Assembly: GCA_030849805.1 (NCBI GenBank)
Contig: JASANZ010002214.1
Span: 1-64,000 of the forward strand
DNA from: Sergeia podlipaevii
Lineage: Eukaryota; Euglenozoa; Kinetoplastea; Trypanosomatida; Trypanosomatidae
Length of the DNA: 64,000 nt
Direction of reading: 5' to 3'
The translations under genes were made by a program, and so were the position numbers. Below, piece after piece: positions 26,401 through 36,127 of this stretch. Position 1 is the first letter of the stretch. Each line of letters begins with the position of its first letter. The notes below the pieces were generated by a model, which saw nothing but the letters and a program-made list of their open reading frames with translations, was not told where the DNA came from and made no database searches.

Positions 26401-29363
26401 TCGGTGCGTGCCTCCTTCTCGACCTGAGAAATGATACTCCGCAGACCTGCTACACCGATCGGAGTGGCAGGGTTGCCGCTGCTCGTGAAATTGCCCTGCA
26501 CCCTGCCACTACCCATGGCATTGCTGACCAGAGAGCGCGCCAACTTCCACTTTAACTCTCGCACTCGCACGTCGCAGTCCCTCTGCCGCCCGAGCGCGTC
26601 ACGCATGCGGTGTTGTAGCATCTTCTTCTCATCCGTGAACTCCTTGAGACGGTTCTCGAGTACCGTCAAGGGCTGTGCTCCTTCATTGAACACGGACTGT
26701 CGCAGTGTACGCGGCATGCCGGGTGAGTGCTGCCAGGTAAGGCCGGGTGAGAGGTGCTGCTGCTGCTCGAAGGAGAACACGTTAGCAATATGTCCTAGCG
26801 GTGTTGTTTGTGGCACATTAATCTGCAGCAAACTCCGAGAATGCGTACCGTTACTGACAATAGCGTCCTCTTCTTGTTGAGGCTCTGGAGAGGTAGCATT
26901 GCTCGGCAGTGCACTCGTTGGACTCGTCAGGGTCAGCTGACGTGCCTGCTGCGACGTCGTGGCCGCTTGCTTCCCTGCAGAAGTGACTGGAGGTGACGAT
27001 AACGTGGCGGAGGTGGCGCACTCCACCATCTCAGATGATGGGAAAGCGACGCAAGGGGGGCTACGCCTCAGATCCTGGAAAACGCTCGTGCCGCCTCCGA
27101 TCGTGAAAGATGGGATGCGGGAGAGGTTGCCCATACTGCCTTCTCCGCGGGCGAGGCTATAACTCCCGCCAAACCGCGCCAGCTCCGCGCGTGCAGCTGC
27201 CAACTCGCCGCGCAGCTCCTCGATTTCCAGTTCTTGATTCTTCGCCACCTGCTTGCTGTTCACGCCGTACGTGTTGCGCCGGGCCGCGACTTGGATCTCC
27301 TTCGCCTGCATCGCAAACAGCATCGTGTTGAGAGACTCGTCTATCTGGCGGCTACTTGGGCTCAAGCAGAAGAGCATCTGAGTACGGCAGTTGCCGCCAA
27401 TACCGTCTCGCAGCAGGCGCGTGAGCTTGGAGTCTCTGTACGGGACGTAGACCTGTTTCGATGAGCACCGCTTCTGCTTCACAAGCCTTTGAACGACGGA
27501 GCCGAGGGCGAGAAGAGAGCGGTTAATGTTGGCCCCCTCGCGCAGACGCACTCCAGTGTTGCTCGTAGAAGCCGCACGCTCAGACCCTGCAAGATCGCAG
27601 AAGCGGATGCGTGCCACTGTGGCCGGAGCCGCGTCTCTCCCACTTTCCTTGCCTGCACTGACTTGCACCTCTACGGTAATGATAGCATGAGAGCGGCTCG
27701 ACTGAGCGTTGGCGCCTGTAGCAGCCACGAAGCGGTGAGTGTGGCCCAGCTCAATAGCGCTGGAAAAATCGTCAATCGTCTCCGGGTAAGCGTAGGTCAG
27801 TCCGTTGATGTGCAGGCTCTCAGGGTTAACCTCGCGAGTTTGCTCCTCAACACCAACATCGCGCACTTGAAGCGGTAAACGTCCGTTCACATATCGGGTG
27901 CTATCTTTACCTCCGCTGCTGCTGCTGTCATACTTTAATGCGCGACCAGTGTGTGCATTCGTAGTGGTAGACACGATATTGCCCTGCGGTGTGACAAGCA
28001 GATCAAAAACGCCCTCGTTGTAGATCTCCACAAAGCTGCACTTGATGCGTACGCGCCTTTCGTGCTCCTGTTCCAAGCGGGCCTTCTCATCGAAGATGTC
28101 CTGGACAGCTTGATAAACAATACCTGCGGCGCTCATGCTGCCACCAAACATGGTGTGCGTCTTACCAGACCCAGTGGCACCGTAGGCAAGAATAGATCCA
28201 TTGATGCCGTGAAAGACGCCTTCTACGATGTGCTTACAAGACTGCTCGTATACATCAATTTGTGTGCTGTGCGAGTGAAAGACATGATCGGCATGGAACT
28301 GCCTAGGCCGCATCAATGCACCACCACCACCACCACCACTACCACTACCACCGCCACTTCCCCTTCCCGCTCCCTCATGGATGCCTGCTGCCGCTGCGCT
28401 CCCCTTGCGACGTCCCTCACTGCTGCTGCCAGCACAAGAAGCGCCGCCTGTAGGGGCAATCACAACGATATCCTTCAGACACTGAATGCTATTACGCACC
28501 GCTGGGTCAGCACGCTCCAATATTGAGAGCGGCCGTACACGTACTACGACTCCAACTCCAGTTTGTGCTGTCGCCGCTTCAGCAACAGCCGCCGAGGTAC
28601 TAGCGGTAGCCATCACTGCGCTCACAAAACTATTTGTCGCAGCAGCGTGCTCCACTACCCGTACGCTCTTCCCCGCTTGCTTTGGTTCATTCATAGTACC
28701 ATCCTTCTTTTCATTATTCCTGGCCACGGCATCCCCTGCGATGCGCTCCTCCTCTTCTTTCTTCTGCAAGTTACTCATCCCGCGGAGCACCTCAACGACA
28801 CCTCCATCTGCTGAGCGGAACTTCGCCGCCTCTACAAAAGTGCAGGCGCTAAGGTAGGGCAGGGACTCCTCTGTACTGGCCACATCACCTATCCGCTTGT
28901 GATTAGGTATACTCACACGCCCGTCCTCGCCATTCACATATTCAGAGGTGGTCCCCATCCTCGCGCTCTCCGCCGCGCTCAGTGTAAGCCCAGAGCTGCC
29001 CCCGAGCGGGCTGCTGCCGCTAGAGCTATGGCCCGCCTCATCTAAACCTGTGTTGTTCTTCAGCGGAGAAGCCATCGTCCGAGAAGCAAAGGCCTCACTG
29101 TTCTCCACAGCCGAGGGAGATGCAGATGCTTGAGTATTAGTAGTAGTGGTGGTCTCATCCGTCGCTGCGCGGCCGCTAGTGGCAGATTTTCCGCAACCTC
29201 CCTTTTCACTAGCGCTTTCTGTATTTCTCCCTACGCTTGGACCCTTTAATTTCTTTCTTTTATGGGACACCACTGAGTTCCTAGTAAGACCCCTCGGTGC
29301 TTGCTTCGTGACACTGGTAGTGCCCGCTCTACCAGTTGAAGTGCTTATACTAGAACGAGGCAT
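23454..29363 (-). CDS. Kinesin-8-like motor with long disordered tail
   Basis: The protein has 1969 residues from the ATG at 29361-29363. A frame extension of 60 codons upstream encodes AT-rich hydrophobic sequence and is probably 5' leader. About 265 disordered residues precede the motor (about 268-690). The motor has VVVRVRP, P-loop GATGSGKT at 395-402, switch I NAQSSRSHA at 552-560, switch II DLAGSERA at 590-597 and VPYRDSKLTRLLRDGIGGN near 640-658. HVFHSHSTQIDVYEQ and FCLSPSSRQIDESLNTMLFA resemble kinesin-8 (KIF18/Kip3). A Gly/Ser-rich insertion (about 306-350) sits at the position of loop L2, which is enlarged in kinesin-8. Short coiled coils follow (about 707-735, 950-1110), then about 850 residues of low-complexity Ser/Asn/Gly-rich tail. 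Kinesin-8 motors walk to plus ends and limit microtubule length in spindle or flagellum. Confidence 0.92.
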   Translation of the reverse strand: MPRSSISTSTGRAGTTSVTKQAPRGLTRNSVVSHKRKKLKGPSVGRNTESASEKGGCGKSATSGRAATDETTTTTNTQASASPSAVENSEAFASRTMASPLKNNTGLDEAGHSSSGSSPLGGSSGLTLSAAESARMGTTSEYVNGEDGRVSIPNHKRIGDVASTEESLPYLSACTFVEAAKFRSADGGVVEVLRGMSNLQKKEEEERIAGDAVARNNEKKDGTMNEPKQAGKSVRVVEHAAATNSFVSAVMATASTSAAVAEAATAQTGVGVVVRVRPLSILERADPAVRNSIQCLKDIVVIAPTGGASCAGSSSEGRRKGSAAAAGIHEGAGRGSGGGSGSGGGGGGALMRPRQFHADHVFHSHSTQIDVYEQSCKHIVEGVFHGINGSILAYGATGSGKTHTMFGGSMSAAGIVYQAVQDIFDEKARLEQEHERRVRIKCSFVEIYNEGVFDLLVTPQGNIVSTTTNAHTGRALKYDSSSSGGKDSTRYVNGRLPLQVRDVGVEEQTREVNPESLHINGLTYAYPETIDDFSSAIELGHTHRFVAATGANAQSSRSHAIITVEVQVSAGKESGRDAAPATVARIRFCDLAGSERAASTSNTGVRLREGANINRSLLALGSVVQRLVKQKRCSSKQVYVPYRDSKLTRLLRDGIGGNCRTQMLFCLSPSSRQIDESLNTMLFAMQAKEIQVAARRNTYGVNSKQVAKNQELEIEELRGELAAARAELARFGGSYSLARGEGSMGNLSRIPSFTIGGGTSVFQDLRRSPPCVAFPSSEMVECATSATLSSPPVTSAGKQAATTSQQARQLTLTSPTSALPSNATSPEPQQEEDAIVSNGTHSRSLLQINVPQTTPLGHIANVFSFEQQQHLSPGLTWQHSPGMPRTLRQSVFNEGAQPLTVLENRLKEFTDEKKMLQHRMRDALGRQRDCDVRVRELKWKLARSLVSNAMGSGRVQGNFTSSGNPATPIGVAGLRSIISQVEKEARTEGEDVEELQVQLDCLDRSIEDTRQELLRGKQNTLLELLLDNANLRQNCTEAECLAANYHQEWTGVQSRQGEYEQALEMCVSAICGLMPLVPHPCAAARDNARMALVYAHLPTSDTKNMILAVENSLREDVGAAIPGQLLSGSESGGSTENSATTPPLPLAPRLFSHSSNNITTRNSELEAHFRDLLDTATSLRAASEAAAAAAAASGDSGSLPRGRRGGSLHGTAYHSPSKSSSLRHRSPSESEREEEDSSGLSPCFRTPQEGSVMTTEDEYEDIKATQKQHQQQLKEWDKSPAEKHSSMDEEKSSFTAYSPCSSATTCKPTPHKTSAITQSRVTFLLDEDHEAMRQARSTSSGRGSRGEEDCLYSSSSSGGTSTTSGRSGGSPNKRSPMDINDITAVALSNNNDYRKNFVRSYSTSSLTPKERPITKSKNQAKASMKKPEAMKSPHSATSVPVPRSNGTRTVAKRRRAVDKTKAKTSPQAAADGRHSSEEEEKEENEGQRSGRGGSHGSGVSPKKDAAAAKSPSKIALSSSTTAASTPVGGRARKTRRTQEAPKQHSPRSQLLLVRANNASLLRAAVHPLGNTSAPGQEGTGGGGGGGGGHLAQTLPALSNNNNNNNNSSNGSSKSIDTSQAGSLAATIAKPVTKGMPAQVRRRHSVGGTLSVARKPLATRDKIASQVRSRTPPVMSSNQFDLPAIRVVVAEAVPATSHEASQSLGASAIEPNAAVASATSSLRLTPPVSAMATPTSTMASSSRHTFDLGGREVIVKRRNSIGATGGGGSNSCSISDRGGGSSVSISDNRNPSFTASASTLPSSTVTSVSGVLKLQSPSKASQPASEQVKYVVPIMEPLASGRLMPDLDGSSEGGTSSGAARIAASAAAVVCGTLVSQPEHGTASLDVESLTCPHRSDCSSLVAPITIDHCGNDYRKQRPPPLSEMSAVTIAGGDESCRDDDFDRVSGSSDSDGVIVSPFSSRAYTPASFD

Positions 29364-31414
29364 AACACGCACTAACAATTCTTTTTGTAAATGTGCTTTC
29401 TCGTATCTTAAAATCAAGAAATATATATATATATATAAAATAAAGAACGAAATGTGATCTTCTTTCTCTATTTTACATGTATTTGCTCCAGCGGAAACAG
29501 AAATAAGAGCAACAACAACAACAAAAATGATAATAACAAACAAAAAAAGCGCACTTCACACACTGAAAAAAAAAAGGAAGCAATAATGCTAGTTAATGCA
29601 AGCAGAGAGGGGAAGAGAAAAAAAAAAGCACTGGATAATATCTACTATATAGAATAGCAACAGCAACAACGACAAAATGTTATAGCAAAGAAGATACAAA
29701 TGGGGAAAAAAAAAGTGATGGCAAAAATATTAAAAGACGCAAGCGCAAATATCTCAAAAAAAAAAAAGAAAAAAAAAACGAATGAAAAGTGAGCCGGTGA
29801 TTTCTTTTCTTCTTTTTTATTATGATTCCACTATATATCTTTGGAGTTTGCTTTCCCTCACTATATTTTTTTGCCTTTTTTCGTTGCTGTTGCTTCTCCC
29901 CTTCTATTGCTGAAGAAAAAGAAAAAAAAAATGAGAGAGTTTTTTCTTGAGAATAAACGTGCTCTCTATGTGAGCTACTTCAATATGCTTAGTGATACAA
30001 CGATGAAAAAAAAAAAGCAGGAAGAAAAAAAAGAGCAAAAGCAACCTCGCCGCCACTATTATAATTGTGCTAGTACTATACAAAAAAAAAAAGGAAGCGA
30101 GATGCAAATAGCAACAACGCAACTCACAAAAACAAAGCTATAGAGGTGCTTGCTATAAGAAACAAACACTTATTTTTTTCCGAAATACACTTGAAAAAGA
30201 ATGAAGAGAAGGTAGTAGTGTGTGTGTGTCGTCAAAAAAAAAAAAAATTTCCTTCTTTTTTGCTGTACGTGCACTGTTCTTCTGGCTACTCCCAGTTTGC
30301 CTCACAAACCACTTTCAACTCTTTATATATTTATATAATTGAAACCTATTTTGGGCCTAATGAACAAAACAATAATAGGCAAAAAAAAAAAAAAAATTCC
30401 TGTTTTTAAAAACCAAGGAAGTGGTACATTTTAGGAGAATAATATGAAACGCAAAATGAAAGAAAATAAAAGAAAAAGGTGATGTAGTCATATAGAAAGG
30501 CATCCACAAAGGAAAAAAAAAAGAAGGTTCAGCACTGTTCAAGTATATTGCTGTGTGCACACAGCAGAAGAGTAATCAAACGTATCTGTATTGCTAGCAC
30601 AGTGCTTCGTGACTTTTTTCTTTTGCATATCCGCTTATGTGTCTGTTGGCTAACCTCTTGCTAAAGGGAATAAACTCTCAAAACAAACAAACAAATAAAA
30701 ACAACGAACACACACACAAACACAATGAAAACCAGCAAGGGAACTATATGGAGAAATATGTAAAGGAGTATAGGGGGATATGGGCGTCCATCTGCACGCT
30801 TGTGTTTGTGATGCAGCTTCACATGAATAACAAGATCATTATTTTTTCGTCCCGCAGCGCCACATTCGTTTTTTTTTTGATGTTGTTGTTTTCCATTCCT
30901 CTTGCAAAGCAACACAAAACATTAAGGCGCGCACATATATAGTGCGTATTTTTCCCAATTGTTATCCACTCCACCCTCCTTCTATTCTATTCTCTTCTCT
31001 TCTCAAATCTATGCATCTTCGCAGCATCTTACGCATACCAGCAAGCATACAGCACGTATGAAATGCATACATAACCGTATGTAGTACTACTAAATTCTGA
31101 TCAGTCTGTTCTATATATATTAAGTTGTAGAAAATAAAAAGCGCATGCGCACGCATGATCTTTTAAAAGAGAAAGGATGCGTTATATATAGCTTTCATCT
31201 TCGTGCTCCTCTTGAAGCATGTCATTTCTCTCTCTCTCCCTCTCTCACACCCTTTTCTCTTCGGTTATTAAATAAAAAGGAGAAACAACATGCTCACCAT
31301 TAAAGAGGTAGTATCTGAAAAAAGTATATATCTTTTTAACCCCTACTCCACTCTCGAGCTTAGTCCTTCTCTTTTTGTTTTTTGCTATGGCTTTCACATC
31401 ACATATTCTGATCT
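29364..31414. other. Intergenic region, about 2 kb
   Basis: Dominated by A/T runs and CAA or AAC repeats. A minus-strand frame at 30962-31156 (64 codons) contains a short coding-like segment (MYAFHTCCMLAGMRKMLRRC), but its tail is a purine microsatellite and I do not call it a gene. Nothing else seen. Confidence 0.6.
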
Positions 31415-34400
31415 CTACGCGGCCTCCGCATGCTCATAGTACGTCTTGAGCTGCTCCTTCGCATAGTTCAATAATTCCTCCACGTCATCATCGCCCGCGG
31501 AAACAGCAGCAGTCTCCTCGCGCTTGCGTCCTCCTGCAGTTTTCGCAACTGGCGCCAAGCCGGCTTCAATACGGTCCTTCACTAACTTCCAGCGGAGGCG
31601 CGCAATCTCGCCCTGGGTGAGACCGCGAAGCATGTCTCGCAACACGATGTCCACAGCAGCACGGCGTGCACTCACATCGTCCCTACTATCACTGCTGCTA
31701 TTATTAGTATGAGCGGCTTCATCGATCGAGATAGGCTCAGTGGCACGGCCACGCTTCCGCCCAGACTGTTGCTGCTGCTGTGGTGGTGAAGGCGAGTGCG
31801 GAGTTCCACCAAGCATACTCGGTCGCGCACTGTCACTGGCGCTGCGTCGTGTGGAACGGCCACCGTAAGGGGTATACTGCGAGGTCGCATCGTTAGCTTC
31901 CTCAGTGGCACGAGACATTGACTGACGAGGTGTCGAAAGACGACTCTCGCCCAGTGCGCCGGTACCTGCTGCTAAGGTGGGAACACGGAAGGGCACGTGC
32001 GCAGTCACTACCACAGCAGGATCGAGAAATACCGCGTCCAGCAGTCCTTGAGGGTCTGAGTTGGCGGTCTTCACAAAGAAGCTTGGAAGGAGAATGGCTC
32101 CTGGGTAGCGCTTGAGCGAGGCGGAGCTCACCTGCCGCTGCCCAAGACATTCGAGCATGGTGCGACTACAGAGGTCACACATCATGCGAGTAGCCGTGCT
32201 GGCACGGTCGAGTATGTCGTCCGACTGCTTGATGCGTCCAACAAGTTCGACAAGAAAACTAGCCCCTTGAGTGCCGTGACGGAAGAGTTCATCAAACAAC
32301 AAATGCCAGACCCTCTGGAAGCTGATAAAGTGGCATTGTGACTCGCTCTCAAAAAAGGTGTGATGCGCCATGAAGAGCACCAGAAACGGAATCGCGTATT
32401 CCAAGTAGTAAAAGAGGGCTTGTGGAGAGGACAGAGAGGTACCCTGGCTGGTTTGCTTACTGCGGAGATCGTCTCCGACTAATTGCACAAGTGTGCGGAG
32501 TTCCTGATAAGAGCTCTTGGTGTCGTCTGATATCGCCGTGAGCAGGAGAAGGGCAGCGTAGCGCATGTCCGCCCCTCGAGCGATGAGGTGCGCAGCGAGC
32601 TTGGTCTGCACCGCAAGTCGCACTGCACTGTCTTCTTCCGAAGAGAAAATAACCGCGATGGCAAGCTCTTTGCCGATATCAGCGGTGGGATAAATGAGAA
32701 GCTTCGCGAGCTGCTTCTCAATGGAAAGACGGCGCAATTGACTTCCTGCTCTGTTGCTGAGCCCAGAAGCTGCGAGCTCACACACAAGCTTGTAGCTCTG
32801 CAGAAGCGACTCCAGCGCCGCCGACACGTGCGTGGAGCGTCGATCTACGGGGTAACTCATGGCAAGACCAATCAGTGCCTTGGCGCATGCATCCGTGATG
32901 GATGCGGCAACAGACACATTCGTGGCCAGTGCCCCGGAAGAGGGCGACACCCTCGCCGTCTCCGCCGCGGCGTCGGTTGTGTCCTTCACAGAGGCGGCCA
33001 TCAGTTGTGTAAGATGTGAGGCGAGCCCTGCATCTTGCAGAAGCGGCGCACACTCTGCGCTCTGCACCAACGTGCGGACGCTTGTCACCCACGTCAGTGT
33101 AGCAGTAGAATTGCTGACAGACTTCTCGGCAATGCGCATGCGTAGCGTTTCGGTAAGTTTCGCTAGAACGCTCATCATGGAGGTAGTCGACGAGGAAGAA
33201 GAAGAAGAAGAAGATGCAGTCGCAGCGAGAAGGGAAATTAGGCAGCGAGCAGCTTGCTTCACGACACGTCGCAGCACGCGTGCGCAGCTCCCACCCGCCG
33301 TCGGCGCGTCACCATCTTGTGAAATGGTGATGTCACCAGTGCATATCTTGGCCAGCGTCGCTTGCAAATGGTTCCTACTCTCGGCGCTCACCACAGAATG
33401 ATAAAGAGAAGGGGAAGAATTCTGTCCAGCTGTCGCCGAGGAGGACGACGGTGATGGATTCTGTGCTGCCGCCTCCGCCTCCGCTGCTGCCCACACGTCT
33501 AGCCCTTGAAAGGCAAGGAGACAGCTTGGCGCACGTGAGGCGAGGATGCTTTGCTTTCTACCGCTTGAAATGATGATGTGATTCAGCGTAAAAAGAAGTG
33601 ATGTGGCGCATCGAGGAAGGTAAGAAGGGGACGACACGGCAAAAAAAAGCAAGCAGCGGAGCAGTTTCTCTTCCTCCTTGATATGAAAGCCCTGCGGCTG
33701 GACTGTCATGGCACCGCTGCTGCTGCTTTCCTTCAACCTCTCCTGAAGTTCCTTCAAGTGGGATAGCTGCAAGGGGAAAAACATCTGCTTGCCAAGCACA
33801 TCCGTCACAAAGGTCAGCGTTTCCTTCGGTAGTCGCCCACTCAAACTCTCCATGAGCGTGCTACGGGCGTCACACCAGTCCACAGTATCCGTGCTACACG
33901 CCTGTAAAAGCGTCTTGCTCACCTTGTCATCCTTAGACCGAAACAAAGTGTCCCACTCCTTCTTCTCCGCGTGCGTGATGTCTTGCAGAAACAAAAGAAG
34001 ACGATGAATCCCATTGATCACGCCCTGACCTTCTGACGATTGCGGGTCCAACTGCCGGACCTGTGCCCGCATCTCAAAAAGACGCCGCACCGTCAGGCGC
34101 AGTTGCTGCTTCTTCTTGGCCATGGCGATCAGTTGATGAAACGCGTGTGGGCTCAAGTCCCCACACAGACGCACAAGGGCAGCAAGAAAACCCTGCTCAT
34201 CCCGCAGCTCTGCTTTTTCAAAATCAAAGAGTGCTAGCTCCTCGCGAGAGTTGCGATGTTGGTGGCTGGACCTCCCGCGTTCTTCCTTCGTCTGGTTGCC
34301 TCCCCCTCGGCTGCTGGTGCTGCGATCCATCGGAGAGGGCAGCATAGACTCGAGAACCAGCTCGACGTGCCGTACTCCACCCTCCGCTTTTAGCGAATTC

Positions 34401-36127
34401 ATCACTGCATCGGGAATCCACGGCAGGAGATGCGCTCGGTAGACGCGGCACAGCCCTTGCACAGCCGCCTCTCTCACACGAGTATTCTTATCTGCCGTGC
34501 GCAGTCCCAGTGTATTGGCCAGTGTCGAGGTAGCCGCCAACGCGACGACGCGTTCTTCCGTTTCTTCTTCCTCAGGCTCTCCGCTCCCCCCTCCTCTTGC
34601 ACGTTGCCGCTCTCCATCTGTAGTTTGTGCTGCGTTAGGAACGCCGCCACTGGCGGAGCCATCATGGGCAGCAAAAGGCATCGCCTGCAGTATGTCGCAG
34701 TACGTCACCACCACCTGCCGACGCACGGCCGCGTGTGGGTCGGTAAGACGCTGCGTCATGTACGGCTTGATTGCCTGCCAGGCCTCTCGCTGAGTCGCGC
34801 TTGACCACGCGCGCTGCTGCTGTGCTTGCGATTGCCTTGTGCCGCTGCTGCCGCTGCTGCCTGTTGCAGTGGCTATCAAAGACCCTGCGAACAGGGCGGC
34901 TTCAATGCGTACCGCCGGCTTCACGTCTTGAAACCGCCCGAGCACGACTGTGAAGGCGGTCTTGTACGTCCCTATCGCTGCTTCATTAGCCATAAACGCC
35001 GCCGCAAAGCCGCGAACAGAGAGAAGGCGCACGTCGGGGTGCTCATGCTCCACGTAAGGGATCAGTGCCTGAATCAAGTTGGACACCAAATGCACGTGGA
35101 TCTCTGTAAGTGCGACGAGCGCTTCAAAGACGCGTGACATCCTTCTCAAACCGCTATGCCGCATCACAGTGCTGTCGCTGCTGCTACTGCTCGGCGCGAT
35201 TGCGGCGGTGGTTGTAATGGTAGTGGCGGTGGCATCGACAGCTACGGAATCTGCGGCATGTTCCGCTTCCAGAACCTCACCTGCGCCTTTGTCCATCTCT
35301 CGAGTGGCGTAAGCTGCCAAGGCGGGCTGCAGGAGATCCTTCTCATCCAGAAGCACTCGAGAGGCTATCAGGTACGCTGGTAAAGGAGCCACCGTCTGGC
35401 TTTGAGCGGAGGAGGAGGCACCACCACCGCCACCACGTGTGAGAGTGCGAGACGATTGTGTGATAGCACCTAACAGCGGTTCCAGCTGCTCCACAGTGAT
35501 TGAGTTCGTGGTGTCGAGGATATCGCGTAACAGCACCGCCATCTCCCCAAGAGTGGTAGAGGACGGCGACGAGGATGCAGATGCAGAAGCAGATGATGAC
35601 GACACACCAGCGTTCTTGAGGACAGAAAAGAAGCGCTGAAGATGCTCCGCAGTCTTTTCGTATTGACGGCAGTGAGGCAGTATGTGCGCAAGAACGTGAG
35701 AGGCACTCGCCCGATCTACAATATACTCACAGCGCTGAAGAGGTGCTCCGCTGGTGAAAACTTGAGCAAACGGGGATGCCAAGCAGGCAAGCACGTCATC
35801 ACAGCAAGATGCCGGAAACGGAAGGGTGCCTGTTGCTGCTCTACCACTGCTACCATTCTTGCTGTTCTCACTGTGAAGACGAATCACATCGCAAATCGCA
35901 CACCCCACGAGCTGCTGAACGTCAGGGATGGTACTCCGCAGGTAGCGCGGGGTAAGAAGAAGTTTCACAAACTCCTGTTCAATCGAGAATGGCGCAGAAG
36001 CGCTTCGGAGTGTGCGAACTGTGGCGTAGAGGTAGGAGAGCAGCTCTGCATCCGTGACGCTGTGCAGCTTTGCTGCTGAGAGAGATTCCTTCTCAGCAAG
36101 GGTGCCACTCGGTCGCTTCGAGAGCAT
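31415..36127 (-). CDS. PDS5: Sister-chromatid cohesion protein Pds5
   Basis: This 1570-residue protein is built of helical HEAT-like repeats. The N-terminal region LLTPRYLRSTIPDVQQLVGCAICDVIRLHSE (about 71-100) is the hallmark of Pds5, where it reads VR-LVACCLADIFRI in animals. Further family landmarks are the segment on rank-and-file HEAT repeats ALIPYVEHEHPDVRLLSVRG, TVVLGRFQDVKPAVRIEAALFAGSL, MTQRLTDPHAAVRRQVVVTYCDIL and LRTADKNTRVREAAVQGLCRVYRAHLL (about 360-570). Ser-rich insertions interrupt the repeats. The C-terminus is disordered and basic (GRKRGRATEP near 1470) before a final helical segment. Pds5 binds the Scc1 kleisin of cohesin with Wapl and controls loading, release and acetylation. 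Its length fits the family (1200-1500) with insertions. The start ATG at 36125-36127 follows AT-rich leader. Assignment rests on pattern recognition; no alignment was run. Confidence 0.85.
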   Translation of the reverse strand: MLSKRPSGTLAEKESLSAAKLHSVTDAELLSYLYATVRTLRSASAPFSIEQEFVKLLLTPRYLRSTIPDVQQLVGCAICDVIRLHSENSKNGSSGRAATGTLPFPASCCDDVLACLASPFAQVFTSGAPLQRCEYIVDRASASHVLAHILPHCRQYEKTAEHLQRFFSVLKNAGVSSSSASASASSSPSSTTLGEMAVLLRDILDTTNSITVEQLEPLLGAITQSSRTLTRGGGGGASSSAQSQTVAPLPAYLIASRVLLDEKDLLQPALAAYATREMDKGAGEVLEAEHAADSVAVDATATTITTTAAIAPSSSSSDSTVMRHSGLRRMSRVFEALVALTEIHVHLVSNLIQALIPYVEHEHPDVRLLSVRGFAAAFMANEAAIGTYKTAFTVVLGRFQDVKPAVRIEAALFAGSLIATATGSSGSSGTRQSQAQQQRAWSSATQREAWQAIKPYMTQRLTDPHAAVRRQVVVTYCDILQAMPFAAHDGSASGGVPNAAQTTDGERQRARGGGSGEPEEEETEERVVALAATSTLANTLGLRTADKNTRVREAAVQGLCRVYRAHLLPWIPDAVMNSLKAEGGVRHVELVLESMLPSPMDRSTSSRGGGNQTKEERGRSSHQHRNSREELALFDFEKAELRDEQGFLAALVRLCGDLSPHAFHQLIAMAKKKQQLRLTVRRLFEMRAQVRQLDPQSSEGQGVINGIHRLLLFLQDITHAEKKEWDTLFRSKDDKVSKTLLQACSTDTVDWCDARSTLMESLSGRLPKETLTFVTDVLGKQMFFPLQLSHLKELQERLKESSSSGAMTVQPQGFHIKEEEKLLRCLLFFAVSSPSYLPRCATSLLFTLNHIIISSGRKQSILASRAPSCLLAFQGLDVWAAAEAEAAAQNPSPSSSSATAGQNSSPSLYHSVVSAESRNHLQATLAKICTGDITISQDGDAPTAGGSCARVLRRVVKQAARCLISLLAATASSSSSSSSSTTSMMSVLAKLTETLRMRIAEKSVSNSTATLTWVTSVRTLVQSAECAPLLQDAGLASHLTQLMAASVKDTTDAAAETARVSPSSGALATNVSVAASITDACAKALIGLAMSYPVDRRSTHVSAALESLLQSYKLVCELAASGLSNRAGSQLRRLSIEKQLAKLLIYPTADIGKELAIAVIFSSEEDSAVRLAVQTKLAAHLIARGADMRYAALLLLTAISDDTKSSYQELRTLVQLVGDDLRSKQTSQGTSLSSPQALFYYLEYAIPFLVLFMAHHTFFESESQCHFISFQRVWHLLFDELFRHGTQGASFLVELVGRIKQSDDILDRASTATRMMCDLCSRTMLECLGQRQVSSASLKRYPGAILLPSFFVKTANSDPQGLLDAVFLDPAVVVTAHVPFRVPTLAAGTGALGESRLSTPRQSMSRATEEANDATSQYTPYGGRSTRRSASDSARPSMLGGTPHSPSPPQQQQQSGRKRGRATEPISIDEAAHTNNSSSDSRDDVSARRAAVDIVLRDMLRGLTQGEIARLRWKLVKDRIEAGLAPVAKTAGGRKREETAAVSAGDDDVEELLNYAKEQLKTYYEHAEAA

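Noticed and set aside
29364..29543. 60-codon N-terminal extension of the kinesin (hydrophobic, signal-like)
   Set aside because: Encoded by AT-rich repeat sequence typical of leaders; a signal peptide on a kinesin is implausible.
30962..31156. 64-codon minus-strand frame
   Set aside because: Only about 20 residues look coding-like; the tail is encoded by a purine microsatellite and there is no recognisable family.
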